Shown here piece by piece: positions 13,505-21,536 of a DNA stretch of 39,551 bases; the stretch's first letter is position 1; each line of letters opens with the position of its first letter. The DNA comes from Lachnospiraceae bacterium (lineage in GTDB: Bacteria; Bacillota; Clostridia; Lachnospirales; Lachnospiraceae). The notes under the pieces were generated by a model. It worked only from the letters and a program-made list of their open reading frames with translations, had not been told where the DNA came from and did no database searches. The translations under genes and the position numbers were made by a program. The DNA lies in assembly GCA_900766915.1 (NCBI GenBank), contig CAAFXE010000244.1:1-39551 (forward strand), written 5' to 3'.

Positions 13505-13960
13505 ATGAAGAAAGAGTTAATTAGCAGAATTGCAGTTGGATTGTTAGGTGGAATTGTAATTTGTTATCTAATTACTATAGGCATTTCAATTTCCTTGGGT
13601 GATGGTATTTTTTATCCATGTGTTCCAAGCCTGGTAAAGCGATTCGGAAATGAAATTACAGCAGTCATTGTTCAGACAATATTAAGTGCTGTTTTAGGTG
13701 CTGGCTTTGCTGGAAGTTCTCTTATATGGGAAAAAGATGATTGGAGCATTTTAAAACAAACAAGCATTTATTTCGCAATTGTTACAGTTCTTATGATGAC
13801 AGTTGCTTATGCATGCGAGTGGATGGAGCATTCTGTTAAGGGTGTGTTATGTTACTTTGCAATATTCTTTGCGATTTTTATAATTGTGTGGTTAATTCAA
13901 TTTGTAATCTGGAAAAGACGTATCTCAAAAATCAACTCTAAGATAACATATAAGAATTAA
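13505..13960 (+). CDS. DUF3021 family membrane protein, partner of the LytTR regulator
   Basis: I choose the ATG at 13505 (MKKELISRIAVGLLGG), with GAGGTG 6 nt upstream; a GTG at 13496 is less likely. The 151-residue protein has four predicted membrane segments, near residues 9-31, 53-73, 88-105 and 116-138, ending in a basic tail. DUF3021 proteins are commonly encoded with small LytTR regulators. In streptococcal HdrRM/BrsRM systems a membrane protein inhibits its LytTR partner, so I infer a similar inhibitor role. A bidirectional terminator follows at 14032-14056. Confidence 0.85.
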   Translation: MKKELISRIAVGLLGGIVICYLITIGISISLGDGIFYPCVPSLVKRFGNEITAVIVQTILSAVLGAGFAGSSLIWEKDDWSILKQTSIYFAIVTVLMMTVAYACEWMEHSVKGVLCYFAIFFAIFIIVWLIQFVIWKRRISKINSKITYKN

Positions 13961-14031
13961 AAAAAACTGTTATTATCTCAATTTAAAAGAGATTAACCAT
14001 TCATCATTATGAAAATACATTTATTTTTCTA

Positions 14032-14064
14032 AGGGGCTGTCACAAAGACAACCCCTCATTCATT
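14032..14064. terminator. Bidirectional terminator between DUF3021 and nitroreductase genes
   Basis: AGGGGCTGT (14032-14040) pairs with ACAACCCCT (14048-14056) with one mismatch, followed by a T-rich stretch. It lies between convergent genes. Confidence 0.65.
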
Positions 14065-14073
14065 TTTTATACA

Positions 14074-14598
14074 TTACTCTCCAAGCATTTCATAAGAAAC
14101 TAATTTGGATAAAGGAATACGGTTTCCGCTATGTCGATTTAGAGGCATTGGTTCTTCGTCAGAATATCCAATCACCAATATATTTACTGGCTCAAGTGTA
14201 TCCGGTAATTCAAACTCATTTTTTATTATATCCGGTTTGAAATAACATACCCATACAGTTCCTAATCCCAATTCAGTCGCTTCCAGCATCATATGATCGG
14301 TAACAATTGATGCATCAATATCTGTCGTTTGCTTATTATCAAATGGTCTTTTCCATGCGATTGAATGATCACTGCAAACAATTATTGCAAGCGGAGCATT
14401 ATAAATATTTGCCGCCTTACCAATCTTATCTAACCCTTCTTTTTCCTGAACTACCAATAACCTTACAGGTTGCAAATTTGCTGCAGTTGGTGCCACATGC
14501 GCCGCTTCTAATATCTTATTCAATTTTTCCTTTTCAACTCTCTTATCCTTATAACTACGAACAGAATAACGAGTTTTTGCAATATCTAAAAAATTCAT
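14074..14598 (-). CDS. Nitroreductase family flavoprotein
   Basis: This 174-residue protein belongs to the FMN-dependent nitroreductase family. The N-terminal FMN-binding block is RYSVRSYKDKRV (about 10-21), with AAHVAPTAANLQP (about 32-44) and a later ELGLGTVWVCYF block (about 109-120). It likely reduces nitro- or quinone compounds with NAD(P)H; the substrate is not predictable. The length matches short family members. It is divergent from an HxlR regulator across a palindromic operator, suggesting redox- or xenobiotic-responsive control. It ends at a terminator shared with the DUF3021 gene. Confidence 0.9.
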   Translation of the reverse strand: MNFLDIAKTRYSVRSYKDKRVEKEKLNKILEAAHVAPTAANLQPVRLLVVQEKEGLDKIGKAANIYNAPLAIIVCSDHSIAWKRPFDNKQTTDIDASIVTDHMMLEATELGLGTVWVCYFKPDIIKNEFELPDTLEPVNILVIGYSDEEPMPLNRHSGNRIPLSKLVSYEMLGE

Positions 14599-14681
14599 TT
14601 CCTCTATTCCTGCCTTTCTATTGTATCTTTGACCGGTCTGTATTATAATTATATCTCAAGCAATCAAAATAGCAAGAATGC

Positions 14682-14710
14682 ACTTTTTGGGTATATACTA
14701 CCTAAAAAGT
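14682..14710. promoter_or_regulatory. Palindromic operator for the HxlR-type regulator
   Basis: ACTTTTTGGGTA (14682-14693) and TACCTAAAAAGT (14699-14710) are complementary at 11 of 12 positions around a 5-nt centre. It lies in the divergent region between the nitroreductase and HxlR genes, close to the HxlR ribosome binding site. HxlR dimers bind such palindromes. Confidence 0.65.
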
Positions 14711-14729
14711 AAGTAAGGAGTTGTCTACC

Positions 14730-15053
14730 ATGAAATCAATTTGTAAAAATACGTTTAATTGTCCCGTTGAAGCCACTATACAATTAATCGGTGGAAAATA
14801 TAAAGCGGTCATTCTATGGCATTTAATGAATCAAACTCTACGCTATAACGAAATTCACAAAAGGATTCCAAATGCAACCGATAAAATGCTTGCTCAACAA
14901 TTACGAGAATTGGAAAAAGATGGATTGATAAACAGAACAGTTTATCCAGTTGTTCCACCCAAAACAGAATATTCATTGACTGACTTTGGTCAGACGCTTG
15001 CTCCTATTCTTGATGCCATGTGCGATTGGGGAACCAATTATCTAAACGGATAA
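14730..15053 (+). CDS. HxlR family winged-helix transcriptional regulator
   Basis: This 107-residue protein starts at the ATG at 14730 (AAGGAG 9 nt upstream). It has the HxlR fold: an N-terminal Cys-containing segment (ICKNTFNCPVE), then GGKYKAVILWHLM, the recognition region RYNEIHKRIPNATDKMLAQQL, and a wing with RTVYPVVPPKTEYSLT. Cysteines at positions 5 and 10 could be redox-sensing, as in HypR/YodB-like members. It probably controls the divergent nitroreductase and itself through the palindrome at 14682-14710. Confidence 0.92.
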   Translation: MKSICKNTFNCPVEATIQLIGGKYKAVILWHLMNQTLRYNEIHKRIPNATDKMLAQQLRELEKDGLINRTVYPVVPPKTEYSLTDFGQTLAPILDAMCDWGTNYLNG

Positions 15054-15117
15054 CTTTTTCAAAGTTTTCTTCACATTTCTTTTCAAAAAACTGAAAGCAT
15101 TTTGCAAGCACAGAAAA

Positions 15118-15146
15118 CGGGAAGCCTTGATTTATAAGGCTTCCCG
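15118..15146. terminator. Bidirectional terminator between the HxlR and short guaA-like genes
   Basis: CGGGAAGCCTT (15118-15128) pairs perfectly with AAGGCTTCCCG (15136-15146) around a 7-nt loop. It has a T-rich flank on the plus strand and an A-rich flank serving the minus strand. It lies between convergent genes. Confidence 0.85.
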
Positions 15147-15157
15147 CTATTTTCACA

Positions 15158-16450
15158 TCATTCAAACTCAATCGTTGCCGGTGGCTTCGGTGTCATGTCA
15201 TAGCATACTCTGTTTACATTTGGAACTTCTGCCAGAATACGGTTTGTGATCTTCTCCAAAACATCCCACTCGATTTTTTCGATGCTTGCTGTCATGGCAT
15301 CAATGGTGTTGATTGCACGGATGATTACCATATATTCGAAGCATCTTTCATGGTTTTTCATACCTACAGATTTGAAATCAGGTACCACTGTAAAGTACTG
15401 CCATACTTTCTTATCTAAGCCTGCATTTGCAAACTCTTCACGAAGGATCGCATCAGACTCGCGGACTGCTTCCAGACGGTCTCTTGTGATGGCGCCTGTA
15501 CAACGAACACCAAGTCCCGGACCCGGGAATGGCTGACGGTATACCATTTCTGCAGGTAATCCAAGTTCAATACCGCAGGCACGTACTTCGTCTTTGAAAA
15601 GCTGTGCCAGTGGCTCTACCAGCTGGAACTGTAGATCTTCCGGAAGACCGCCTACGTTGTGATGGGATTTTACCATCTTTGCAGTCTTTGTACCGCTCTC
15701 GATAATGTCCGGATAAATAGTTCCCTGTCCAAGGAATTCGATTCCTTCCAGCTTTCTTGCTTCTTCTTCAAATACGCGGATAAATTCTCCGCCGATAATT
15801 TTACGTTTCTGTTCCGGATCAGCAACCCCTGCAAGCTTATCCAAGAATCTGTCGGTTGCATCTACATATACAAGATTTGCATGAAGCTGTTCTCCGAATA
15901 CCTTCACAACGCTTTCAGATTCATTCTTACGCATAAGACCGTGATTCACATGAACACAGGTCAGCTGATCACCAATCGCCTTGATCAAAAGAGCTGCTAC
16001 AACAGAGGAATCTACACCACCGGAAAGAGCCAGAAGGACTTTTTTATCTCCCACCTGCTTACGTACAAGTTCAATCTGATCTTCGACAAAGTTTTTCATA
16101 TTCCAGTTTGCTTCTGCCTTACATACGTTAAACAAGAAATCCTTTACGACTTCATCTGAAGGGAGACTTTCATATTTTACTTCGCATTTAGAACCCGGAT
16201 AATCTACGGAAATCACCGGATATCCGCAGCCATAAATTTCGTCACGAACCTCTACTGCCACGCCGTCAACAATACGGTTTTCACCACCGTTTAAAATAAT
16301 ACCCTTCACATTATTCAGTGCTTTTAATTCCTCCACGGTAATATCGTGAGGATGAATTTCACTGTAAACCCCAAGGTCTCGAATCTGACGTGCAAGCACG
16401 GTATTCTCTGTGCTTCCCAGATCCAAAATTACAATCATGTCCTGTTTCAT
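15158..16450 (-). CDS. GMP synthetase paralogue with truncated, inactive glutaminase domain
   Basis: This 430-residue protein is closely related to GuaA in its ATP-pyrophosphatase half: P-loop LSGGVDSS at 142-149, RKIIGGEFIRVFEEEA, the KSHHNVGGLPEDL and RQPFPGPGLG blocks, and the terminal dimerisation domain ending KPPATIEFE. The N-terminal glutaminase domain is only about 110 residues instead of about 190. Where GuaA has the catalytic GLCYG, this protein has ISVDYPG, and the segment with the catalytic His and Glu is missing. It cannot hydrolyse glutamine itself and would need free ammonia or another donor. AAAGGAG precedes the ATG. A complete guaA lies at 29623-31167. Whether this paralogue still makes GMP or another product is open. 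Confidence 0.85.
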   Translation of the reverse strand: MKQDMIVILDLGSTENTVLARQIRDLGVYSEIHPHDITVEELKALNNVKGIILNGGENRIVDGVAVEVRDEIYGCGYPVISVDYPGSKCEVKYESLPSDEVVKDFLFNVCKAEANWNMKNFVEDQIELVRKQVGDKKVLLALSGGVDSSVVAALLIKAIGDQLTCVHVNHGLMRKNESESVVKVFGEQLHANLVYVDATDRFLDKLAGVADPEQKRKIIGGEFIRVFEEEARKLEGIEFLGQGTIYPDIIESGTKTAKMVKSHHNVGGLPEDLQFQLVEPLAQLFKDEVRACGIELGLPAEMVYRQPFPGPGLGVRCTGAITRDRLEAVRESDAILREEFANAGLDKKVWQYFTVVPDFKSVGMKNHERCFEYMVIIRAINTIDAMTASIEKIEWDVLEKITNRILAEVPNVNRVCYDMTPKPPATIEFE

Positions 16451-16496
16451 TTGTACTCTCCTTTATTCCCAAAATTAATGCACATATAATATAACT

Positions 16497-16525
16497 ATTG
16501 TACCGATTTTCCCTATAAACCGCAA
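16497..16525 (-). promoter_or_regulatory. Promoter of the short guaA-like gene
   Basis: On the minus strand TTGCGG (16525-16520) and TACAAT (16502-16497) are spaced 17 nt apart, about 50 nt before the start codon. I see no purine-riboswitch-like structure in this short leader. Confidence 0.55.
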
Positions 16526-16540
16526 GCAGAACCTGGGTCT

Positions 16541-17506
16541 TTACAGACAGTTCTTCAGATATTCCTCATCATTGATTCTGGAACACTCTACTGCTTTTAA
16601 GATTGCCTGTTCCATTACTCTGGCACTTAAGGTTCCCACCAGATTCACATCACTGATTACCTCTCCCACGCTGCAGGCATAAATGCTGTCACCATCTGCC
16701 ATGGTTCCTACCGGGTTAATACATCTTCCATAAGCATTTCTTGTCATAGATGCGATTTTATTCAACTTGGATTTATCAAATTTAGCATTGGTAATAATGC
16801 ATCCAATGGTAGTATTTCCGTTAAACAGATCCTTTGGTCTGTTCATAAGCTGCAAAAACAGTTCCTCAAAATCCGCAAAACCGCTTCGGTCCTGCTTCAT
16901 CAGCCCTGCCAGCTTCTGACCGGTTTTAGGATCAAAAATATCACCAAAGGCATTGACTGCCACAACTGCCGCTATTTTCAAATCACCCACCTGGACTGCA
17001 TGGATACCAAGTCCCGCTTTGGAGGCACACTTCATACCCAGCAGCTTTCCTACCGTAGCACCGATTCCGGCACCTGCATTTCCCATAGAATCATCCGTTG
17101 CTTCCAGTGCTTTTTGGCAGGCTTCATAGCCCATAGCTTTGTCAGGCCTTACGTTGCTTTTTCCGTATCCCAGATCAAAAATACAGGACTGGCACACCAA
17201 CGGCACCAGGGCAACACCTGTATTGTAGCCAATTCCATGCTCCTCAAGACAGCTCATGACACCGTCACCGGCAGCCAGGCCATAGGCACTTCCTCCCGAC
17301 AATACCACGGCATTTAACGGATTGTCGGCCGTAAGGCAGCTGGTTAAGGGGGTTTCCCTGGATGCAGGACCTCCACCGCTGATATCGCAGCCCGCCTGTG
17401 CCCCATTGGGAAAATAAATCACCGTCACTCCGGTTTTCGCCTCCGGATCCCCGGCATGTCCTAAAGACACGCCCTCCATTTCTCTGATACTGATCTCTTT
17501 CATCAT
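16541..17506 (-). CDS. P1 family peptidase (DmpA/beta-aminopeptidase type)
   Basis: This 321-residue N-terminal-nucleophile peptidase is in the DmpA/L-aminopeptidase D-esterase family. These proteins cleave themselves into two subunits, and the new N-terminal Ser/Thr acts as nucleophile. The predicted cleavage is between Asn231 and Thr232 in GNTTIGCIITNA. Other family blocks are DISGGGPASRET (about 41-52), LSGGSAYGLAAGDGV (about 69-83), GNAGAGIGATVGKL (about 142-155) and VVAVNAFGDI (about 181-190). There is no signal peptide, so it acts in the cytosol on small peptides or amides. AAAGGTGG lies 5 nt before the ATG at 17506. It appears to be a single-gene unit. Confidence 0.9.
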   Translation of the reverse strand: MMKEISIREMEGVSLGHAGDPEAKTGVTVIYFPNGAQAGCDISGGGPASRETPLTSCLTADNPLNAVVLSGGSAYGLAAGDGVMSCLEEHGIGYNTGVALVPLVCQSCIFDLGYGKSNVRPDKAMGYEACQKALEATDDSMGNAGAGIGATVGKLLGMKCASKAGLGIHAVQVGDLKIAAVVAVNAFGDIFDPKTGQKLAGLMKQDRSGFADFEELFLQLMNRPKDLFNGNTTIGCIITNAKFDKSKLNKIASMTRNAYGRCINPVGTMADGDSIYACSVGEVISDVNLVGTLSARVMEQAILKAVECSRINDEEYLKNCL

Positions 17507-17532
17507 CTTGTCCACCTTTTTTCTTCATATGT

Positions 17533-17593
17533 CATACGAATCTGTTCAATACCTTCCAACCATGCAAAATAGTCGTTACTGTTCACTCCGTTT
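17533..17593. repeat. Dispersed intergenic repeat, copy A
   Basis: CTGTTCAATACCTTCCA (17542-17558) matches the core of the unit at 38060-38109, and ACTGTTCACTCCGTTT (17578-17593) recurs at 32983-32998 and, in part, 38174-38188. The intergenic stretch 17507-17850 otherwise contains only the leader hairpin of the next gene. Confidence 0.6.
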
Positions 17594-17780
17594 CATCAAC
17601 GGGCAAAAAGTCTTATCAAAATATTATCATATTACTTTACAGACGTCACTTTTTCTTGAGAGTTTTATACGAATTCCTGAAAAAGCAGGAATTCTATTTG
17701 CAAGAACCCAATGCTTTGCAAACCCAAGCACATTCCCGCCTTGACAGTCTTCCAAATACCATGCTATCTTTGAATCATAA

Positions 17781-17826
17781 AAAGAGCATCGGCGCATGAT
17801 AATGATATCATCCACTGATGCTCTTT
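17781..17826 (+). promoter_or_regulatory. Leader hairpin upstream of the yitT-like gene
   Basis: AAAGAGCATC (17781-17790) pairs perfectly with GATGCTCTTT (17817-17826). The 26-nt loop includes the palindrome TGATATCA (17803-17810), and a T-rich run follows. It ends 12 nt before the gene's ribosome binding site. It may be an attenuator, or a terminator for antisense transcription. Confidence 0.5.
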
Positions 17827-17850
17827 ATTTCTTATACGGGAGGCAGCCAT

Positions 17851-18729
17851 ATGAAGATTCCAAAGTTCCAATTAAAACGTCAGGCAAAACAGGTTGTAAC
17901 TGAAATTGCAGGAAGCATTTTTGTTGCAGCAGCCATCTACAATTTTGCTTTAAATGCCAACTTCCCCATGACGGGCTTTTCCGGTATTTCCATCATTCTG
18001 TACCGGATTTTTGGACTGCCTGTGGGTCTTTCAACGATTTTATTAAATATCCCGGTCATATTCCTTTGTTACCGACTTTTAGGGAAAAGTTTTTTATTCA
18101 GCTCCATCCGTTGTATGATCATTTCTTCCATATTCATAGATTACCTGGCTCCTTTGTTTCCTGTTTATGAAGGAAGCCGGCTCCTGGCAGCACTTTGTAC
18201 CGGAGTGCTTGGAGGCATCGGTTATGCCATGATCTATATGGTAAATTCATCCACCGGCGGAATGGATTTTATCACCATGTCCATCAAAGCCATCAACCCT
18301 CACATTTCCTTAGGTAAGATCGTTTTTTTAGCTGACCTTGCCATCGTTTTTGCGGGCGGACTCATTTTCCGGGATATCGACGGAGTCATTTACGGCGTCA
18401 TTGTCAGCTTCCTTTTCTCTATTGTAATCGACAAAATGATGTACGGCATCAATGCCGGCAAACTGGCACTCATTGTTACGGACCAGGGCAAAATGATCTG
18501 CGATATTATTGATCAGACCTGCCATCGTGGTTCAACCATTTTAGAAGGACAGGGCGGCTTTCACGGAGACAAAAAACAGGTTGTTATGTGTGCCTGCAGC
18601 AACAAGGAAATGTATCAGGTACAATGTGCAGTCCGGGAAGCAGATCCTGATTCCTTTCTCATTGTCCTGGAATCCAACGAAGTCCATGGCGAAGGTTTCC
18701 ATATGTTAAAAATAGGAGAGAAACAATAA
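17851..18729 (+). CDS. YitT family membrane protein (DUF2179 C-terminus)
   Basis: This 292-residue protein starts at the ATG at 17851 (MKIPKFQLKRQAKQ) with GGGAGG upstream. It has the YitT layout: an N-terminal membrane domain with about five hydrophobic segments (about 18-205) containing the conserved NFPMTGFSGISIILYR region and an NSSTGGMDFI motif (about residue 145). A cytosolic DUF2179 domain follows (about 210-285, with HRGSTILEGQGGFHGDKKQVVMC). Family members are widespread in Firmicutes and have no firm transport substrate. It is convergent with the MATE gene, and no clear terminator separates them. Confidence 0.92.
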   Translation: MKIPKFQLKRQAKQVVTEIAGSIFVAAAIYNFALNANFPMTGFSGISIILYRIFGLPVGLSTILLNIPVIFLCYRLLGKSFLFSSIRCMIISSIFIDYLAPLFPVYEGSRLLAALCTGVLGGIGYAMIYMVNSSTGGMDFITMSIKAINPHISLGKIVFLADLAIVFAGGLIFRDIDGVIYGVIVSFLFSIVIDKMMYGINAGKLALIVTDQGKMICDIIDQTCHRGSTILEGQGGFHGDKKQVVMCACSNKEMYQVQCAVREADPDSFLIVLESNEVHGEGFHMLKIGEKQ

Positions 18730-18751
18730 GTCCTCCCCTGTTTTACTAATT

Positions 18752-20095
18752 CTATGCTTTTTTCCATACACCCTTCCCGTAAAAAATCAGGGACAATGCG
18801 GTTCCCATCACCCAGCCAACAGGCCAGGACAGCCAGATTCCGGTAGTTCCAAAAGGAATCGCCAGAATATATGCTAAAATCACTCTTAAGATCAGATCGG
18901 TAAAGGTGGCGATCATGAAATAGCTCATGGCTCCGGAACCCTTTAGCACACCATCTGCCAGAAGCTTCATAGAAACCACGAAGTAAAACGGTGCGACAAT
19001 TGCAAGAAACTGTCTTCCGGTTTCCATGGCAAGCTCTGTTCGCTGTTTCATAAACAGTTCGATCAGCATACTTCCCTTGAAGAAGCAAAAGATAAAAAAT
19101 ACTGCTCCAATTGCAAATGCCATTTTCATTCCCGCACCTAAGCCTTTTTTCACGCGCTCTGTATATCCGGCACCAATATTCTGCGCAGTAAATCCGGAAA
19201 CTGCAGTTCCAAGGGTACTAAAACAGGTAATGGCAAAAGTGTTGATCTTAATGGCTGCGGAGTATCCTGCAATGACAGAAGAACCAAATCCATTGATCAG
19301 ATTCTGCACAAAAATATTTCCCACAGAGATAAAGCTCTGCTGTAAAATTCCCGGAATCGCATAGGCTGCAATTTTTCGAAGCATGGGCGCAGAAAAAATT
19401 ACCGGTTTTCTCTCACACACAATAGCTGACAGCCTGTTTTTTAAGGTGAACATTGCCAGTACACAGGCAACACCCTGACAGATAAAGGTTGCCCATGCAA
19501 CACCGGCCACATCTTTATGAAGCATTGCCACAAAAACATAATCCAAAATGATGTTGCTTACGGAGGAACCAATCAGAAAATAAAGAGGTGTTTTGGAATC
19601 CCCCAGAGAAGTAAAAATACCTGTTACTACATTATAAAAGAAGAGGAATACAAAACCTCCGATATAAATTTTCAGATAGAGCGCTGCATCAGAAAAAATA
19701 TTTTCCGGTGTACTGATCATTGCCAGCATCAAATTACAAAAAAGCAATCCAAAAACGGTAAGCACTGCCGACAGGATCAGGGACGAAATCAAAGTCGTGG
19801 ACACTGCCGTCTTCATTTCTTCATAACGTTTTGCTCCAAAAAGCTGGGAGATCACCACTGCACATCCGCCATTGCATCCCAGGGCAATCGCCATAAAAAT
19901 CATTGTAATAGGGTAAGAAGCTCCCACCGCTGCCAGTGCATCTTCTCCGTGAAGTGCAAAGTTTCCTACGATCACGCTATCGGCGATATTATAAAGCTGT
20001 TGAAAAATCACACTGACAAACATGGGGAGGGCGAACTGCCACAAGATTTTTTGAGGATTTCCTTCTGTCAGATCTTTTATCATTTGACGTTTCAT
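18752..20095 (-). CDS. MATE family multidrug efflux transporter
   Basis: This 447-residue polytopic protein with about 12 hydrophobic segments is a MATE exporter. Family blocks include FALPMFVSVIFQQLYNIADSVIVG (residues about 20-43), LGCNGGCAVVISQLFGAKR (about 72-90) and GYSAAIKINTF/GTAVSGFTAQNIGAG in the second half. It would exchange cations for drugs or metabolites; the substrate is unknown. The start is uncertain because AGGAG abuts the first ATG, whereas an ATG at 20083 (MIKDLTEGNP) lies 12 nt downstream of it. Confidence 0.92.
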   Translation of the reverse strand: MKRQMIKDLTEGNPQKILWQFALPMFVSVIFQQLYNIADSVIVGNFALHGEDALAAVGASYPITMIFMAIALGCNGGCAVVISQLFGAKRYEEMKTAVSTTLISSLILSAVLTVFGLLFCNLMLAMISTPENIFSDAALYLKIYIGGFVFLFFYNVVTGIFTSLGDSKTPLYFLIGSSVSNIILDYVFVAMLHKDVAGVAWATFICQGVACVLAMFTLKNRLSAIVCERKPVIFSAPMLRKIAAYAIPGILQQSFISVGNIFVQNLINGFGSSVIAGYSAAIKINTFAITCFSTLGTAVSGFTAQNIGAGYTERVKKGLGAGMKMAFAIGAVFFIFCFFKGSMLIELFMKQRTELAMETGRQFLAIVAPFYFVVSMKLLADGVLKGSGAMSYFMIATFTDLILRVILAYILAIPFGTTGIWLSWPVGWVMGTALSLIFYGKGVWKKA

Positions 20096-20222
20096 CTCCT
20101 GTCTTTTTAAAATTTACCCGTAGCTGTTTGGAAGCTTCCGGATATTTTCTTCTGAACAATTATTTTTATAAAGCATTTTTCCTCGCTCATTATATTCCCT
20201 TTTTTCAAAAAATGTAATAGAA

Positions 20223-20253
20223 AAGCCTCCTGAAATTTTCTCTCAGAAGGCTT
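20223..20253 (-). terminator. Terminator after the aldose-1-epimerase-like gene
   Basis: AAGCCTCCTGA (20223-20233) pairs with TCAGAAGGCTT (20243-20253) with one mismatch, followed on the minus strand by a TTTTCTA run. Confidence 0.7.
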
Positions 20254-20287
20254 AAATTTTTGTCAAATTTATGAATGCGTACGCACC

Positions 20288-21172
20288 CTATTTATGAAAC
20301 TCAATGGTATGGGAAATGTGATCCGCATCTCCTGGCTGAAGTTTTGCTGCCGCAATCTTTTCATCGATGGTTCCTGTAAATCCATCATCATCAGTTCTTC
20401 CGACCCATGGTTCCAGACAGATAAAGCTGCCCTTCGGATTAGCCCATACTGCCAGCAGCGGAAACTGACTGCAGTCCATGGTAACCCAAGGTGTTTTATC
20501 CGGTCTGGCAATACGAACTGTTTTGATGTTCTGATAATCAAAAATCCAGGTGTCCGGAACAGTCTCGTTATATTTGATAAAGCCATGTTCTGTATCCAGA
20601 ACATATTCTTTACCGGGTACGGCAAAACCTGTTGCAGGATTCACACCGATGTATTTTAAATCATCTCTTCCCGGAAACTCCAGATAATAATCCTCTTTCT
20701 GTTCTCCTTCTGATACCAAAAATCCCGGATGTCCTCCGATGAAATAATACATCAGCTCCTGTCCGTGATTCTTAACTTCCCAATCCACATGGAGAAGCCT
20801 TGGATTATCCTGATCCAGAGAATGGGTCACAAGAAGTTCAAAATCATAAGGATAGATCTTCTTTGTTTCCTCTGTAGCTTTCAGACGGTGAACGATTTTA
20901 CGGTCTGTAGCTTCCACAAATTCAAATTCCTTATCTCTGGCAAAACCATGCTGGGTCTTCATTGTATACTCCTGATCGCCGATTCGGTAAACACCATCAA
21001 TGACTCTTCCTACAAAAGGAAAAAGGATAGGAGCATGACGGTTCCAAACTGCCGGATCTGCGGTCCAGAGACGTTCTTTCCCGGTTTCCTTATCATATAC
21101 GCTGCTAAGCTCTGCTCCGGCATCTGCCACCATTACTTTTAAATACTCATTCTCAATTACATGCATTGCCAT
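20288..21172 (-). CDS. Aldose 1-epimerase family protein (LacX-like)
   Basis: This 294-residue galactose mutarotase-like protein has the expected beta-sandwich motifs: NRHAPILFPFVGRV (about 44-57), TQHGFARD with the first candidate catalytic His (about residue 75), GGHPGF with the second (about 148) and ICLEPWVG with the catalytic Glu (about 255). It should interconvert sugar anomers; this subgroup (LacX type) often has no assigned substrate. GGAG lies 7 nt before the ATG. It lies 10 nt after the Hpt gene on the same strand, so it may be co-transcribed with the signalling genes although no functional link is obvious. Confidence 0.9.
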   Translation of the reverse strand: MAMHVIENEYLKVMVADAGAELSSVYDKETGKERLWTADPAVWNRHAPILFPFVGRVIDGVYRIGDQEYTMKTQHGFARDKEFEFVEATDRKIVHRLKATEETKKIYPYDFELLVTHSLDQDNPRLLHVDWEVKNHGQELMYYFIGGHPGFLVSEGEQKEDYYLEFPGRDDLKYIGVNPATGFAVPGKEYVLDTEHGFIKYNETVPDTWIFDYQNIKTVRIARPDKTPWVTMDCSQFPLLAVWANPKGSFICLEPWVGRTDDDGFTGTIDEKIAAAKLQPGDADHISHTIEFHK

Positions 21173-21182
21173 AGTTCATCTC

Positions 21183-21536
21183 CTACTCTGTTATTTCATG
21201 TCCCATTGCTTCCATGACTGCACAGTATGCTTCCGATACCTCCGGAAACATTGCACTCGCTCCTTCTAATTCATGGTTCCTTAATTGATCTACAAAAGGA
21301 ACCATTGCAGAATATAGCCTTGTACAGCTTAAATTTCCTGCCATTCCCTTCAAGGCATGAGCCTCCTTAAAAGCAAGTTCCGTATCTTCCCGTTCCATTG
21401 CCCTCTTCAACTCTGCATAATGCGAATCATTGCAGAACTTTTCAAGGAGCTCTTCATAAAAATCCTTATCATTATCCAGACGCTTCAAACCCTCATTGAC
21501 ATCCACGCCTGCCTTTGTAAGCTTATATCTGTTCAT
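21183..21536 (-). CDS. Hpt domain phosphotransfer protein
   Basis: I place the start at the ATG at 21536 (MNRYKLTKAGVDVNEGLKRL), giving 117 residues, with GGAGG upstream; the longer frame from 21605 lies inside the preceding kinase. The protein is a single histidine-phosphotransfer domain, with the phospho-accepting histidine in AHALKGMAGNLS (about residue 61). It overlaps the 3' end of the hybrid kinase gene by 14 nt. It most likely relays phosphate between the kinase's receiver domains and a downstream receiver, possibly the REC domains of the 24306-26426 protein. Confidence 0.9.
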   Translation of the reverse strand: MNRYKLTKAGVDVNEGLKRLDNDKDFYEELLEKFCNDSHYAELKRAMEREDTELAFKEAHALKGMAGNLSCTRLYSAMVPFVDQLRNHELEGASAMFPEVSEAYCAVMEAMGHEITE

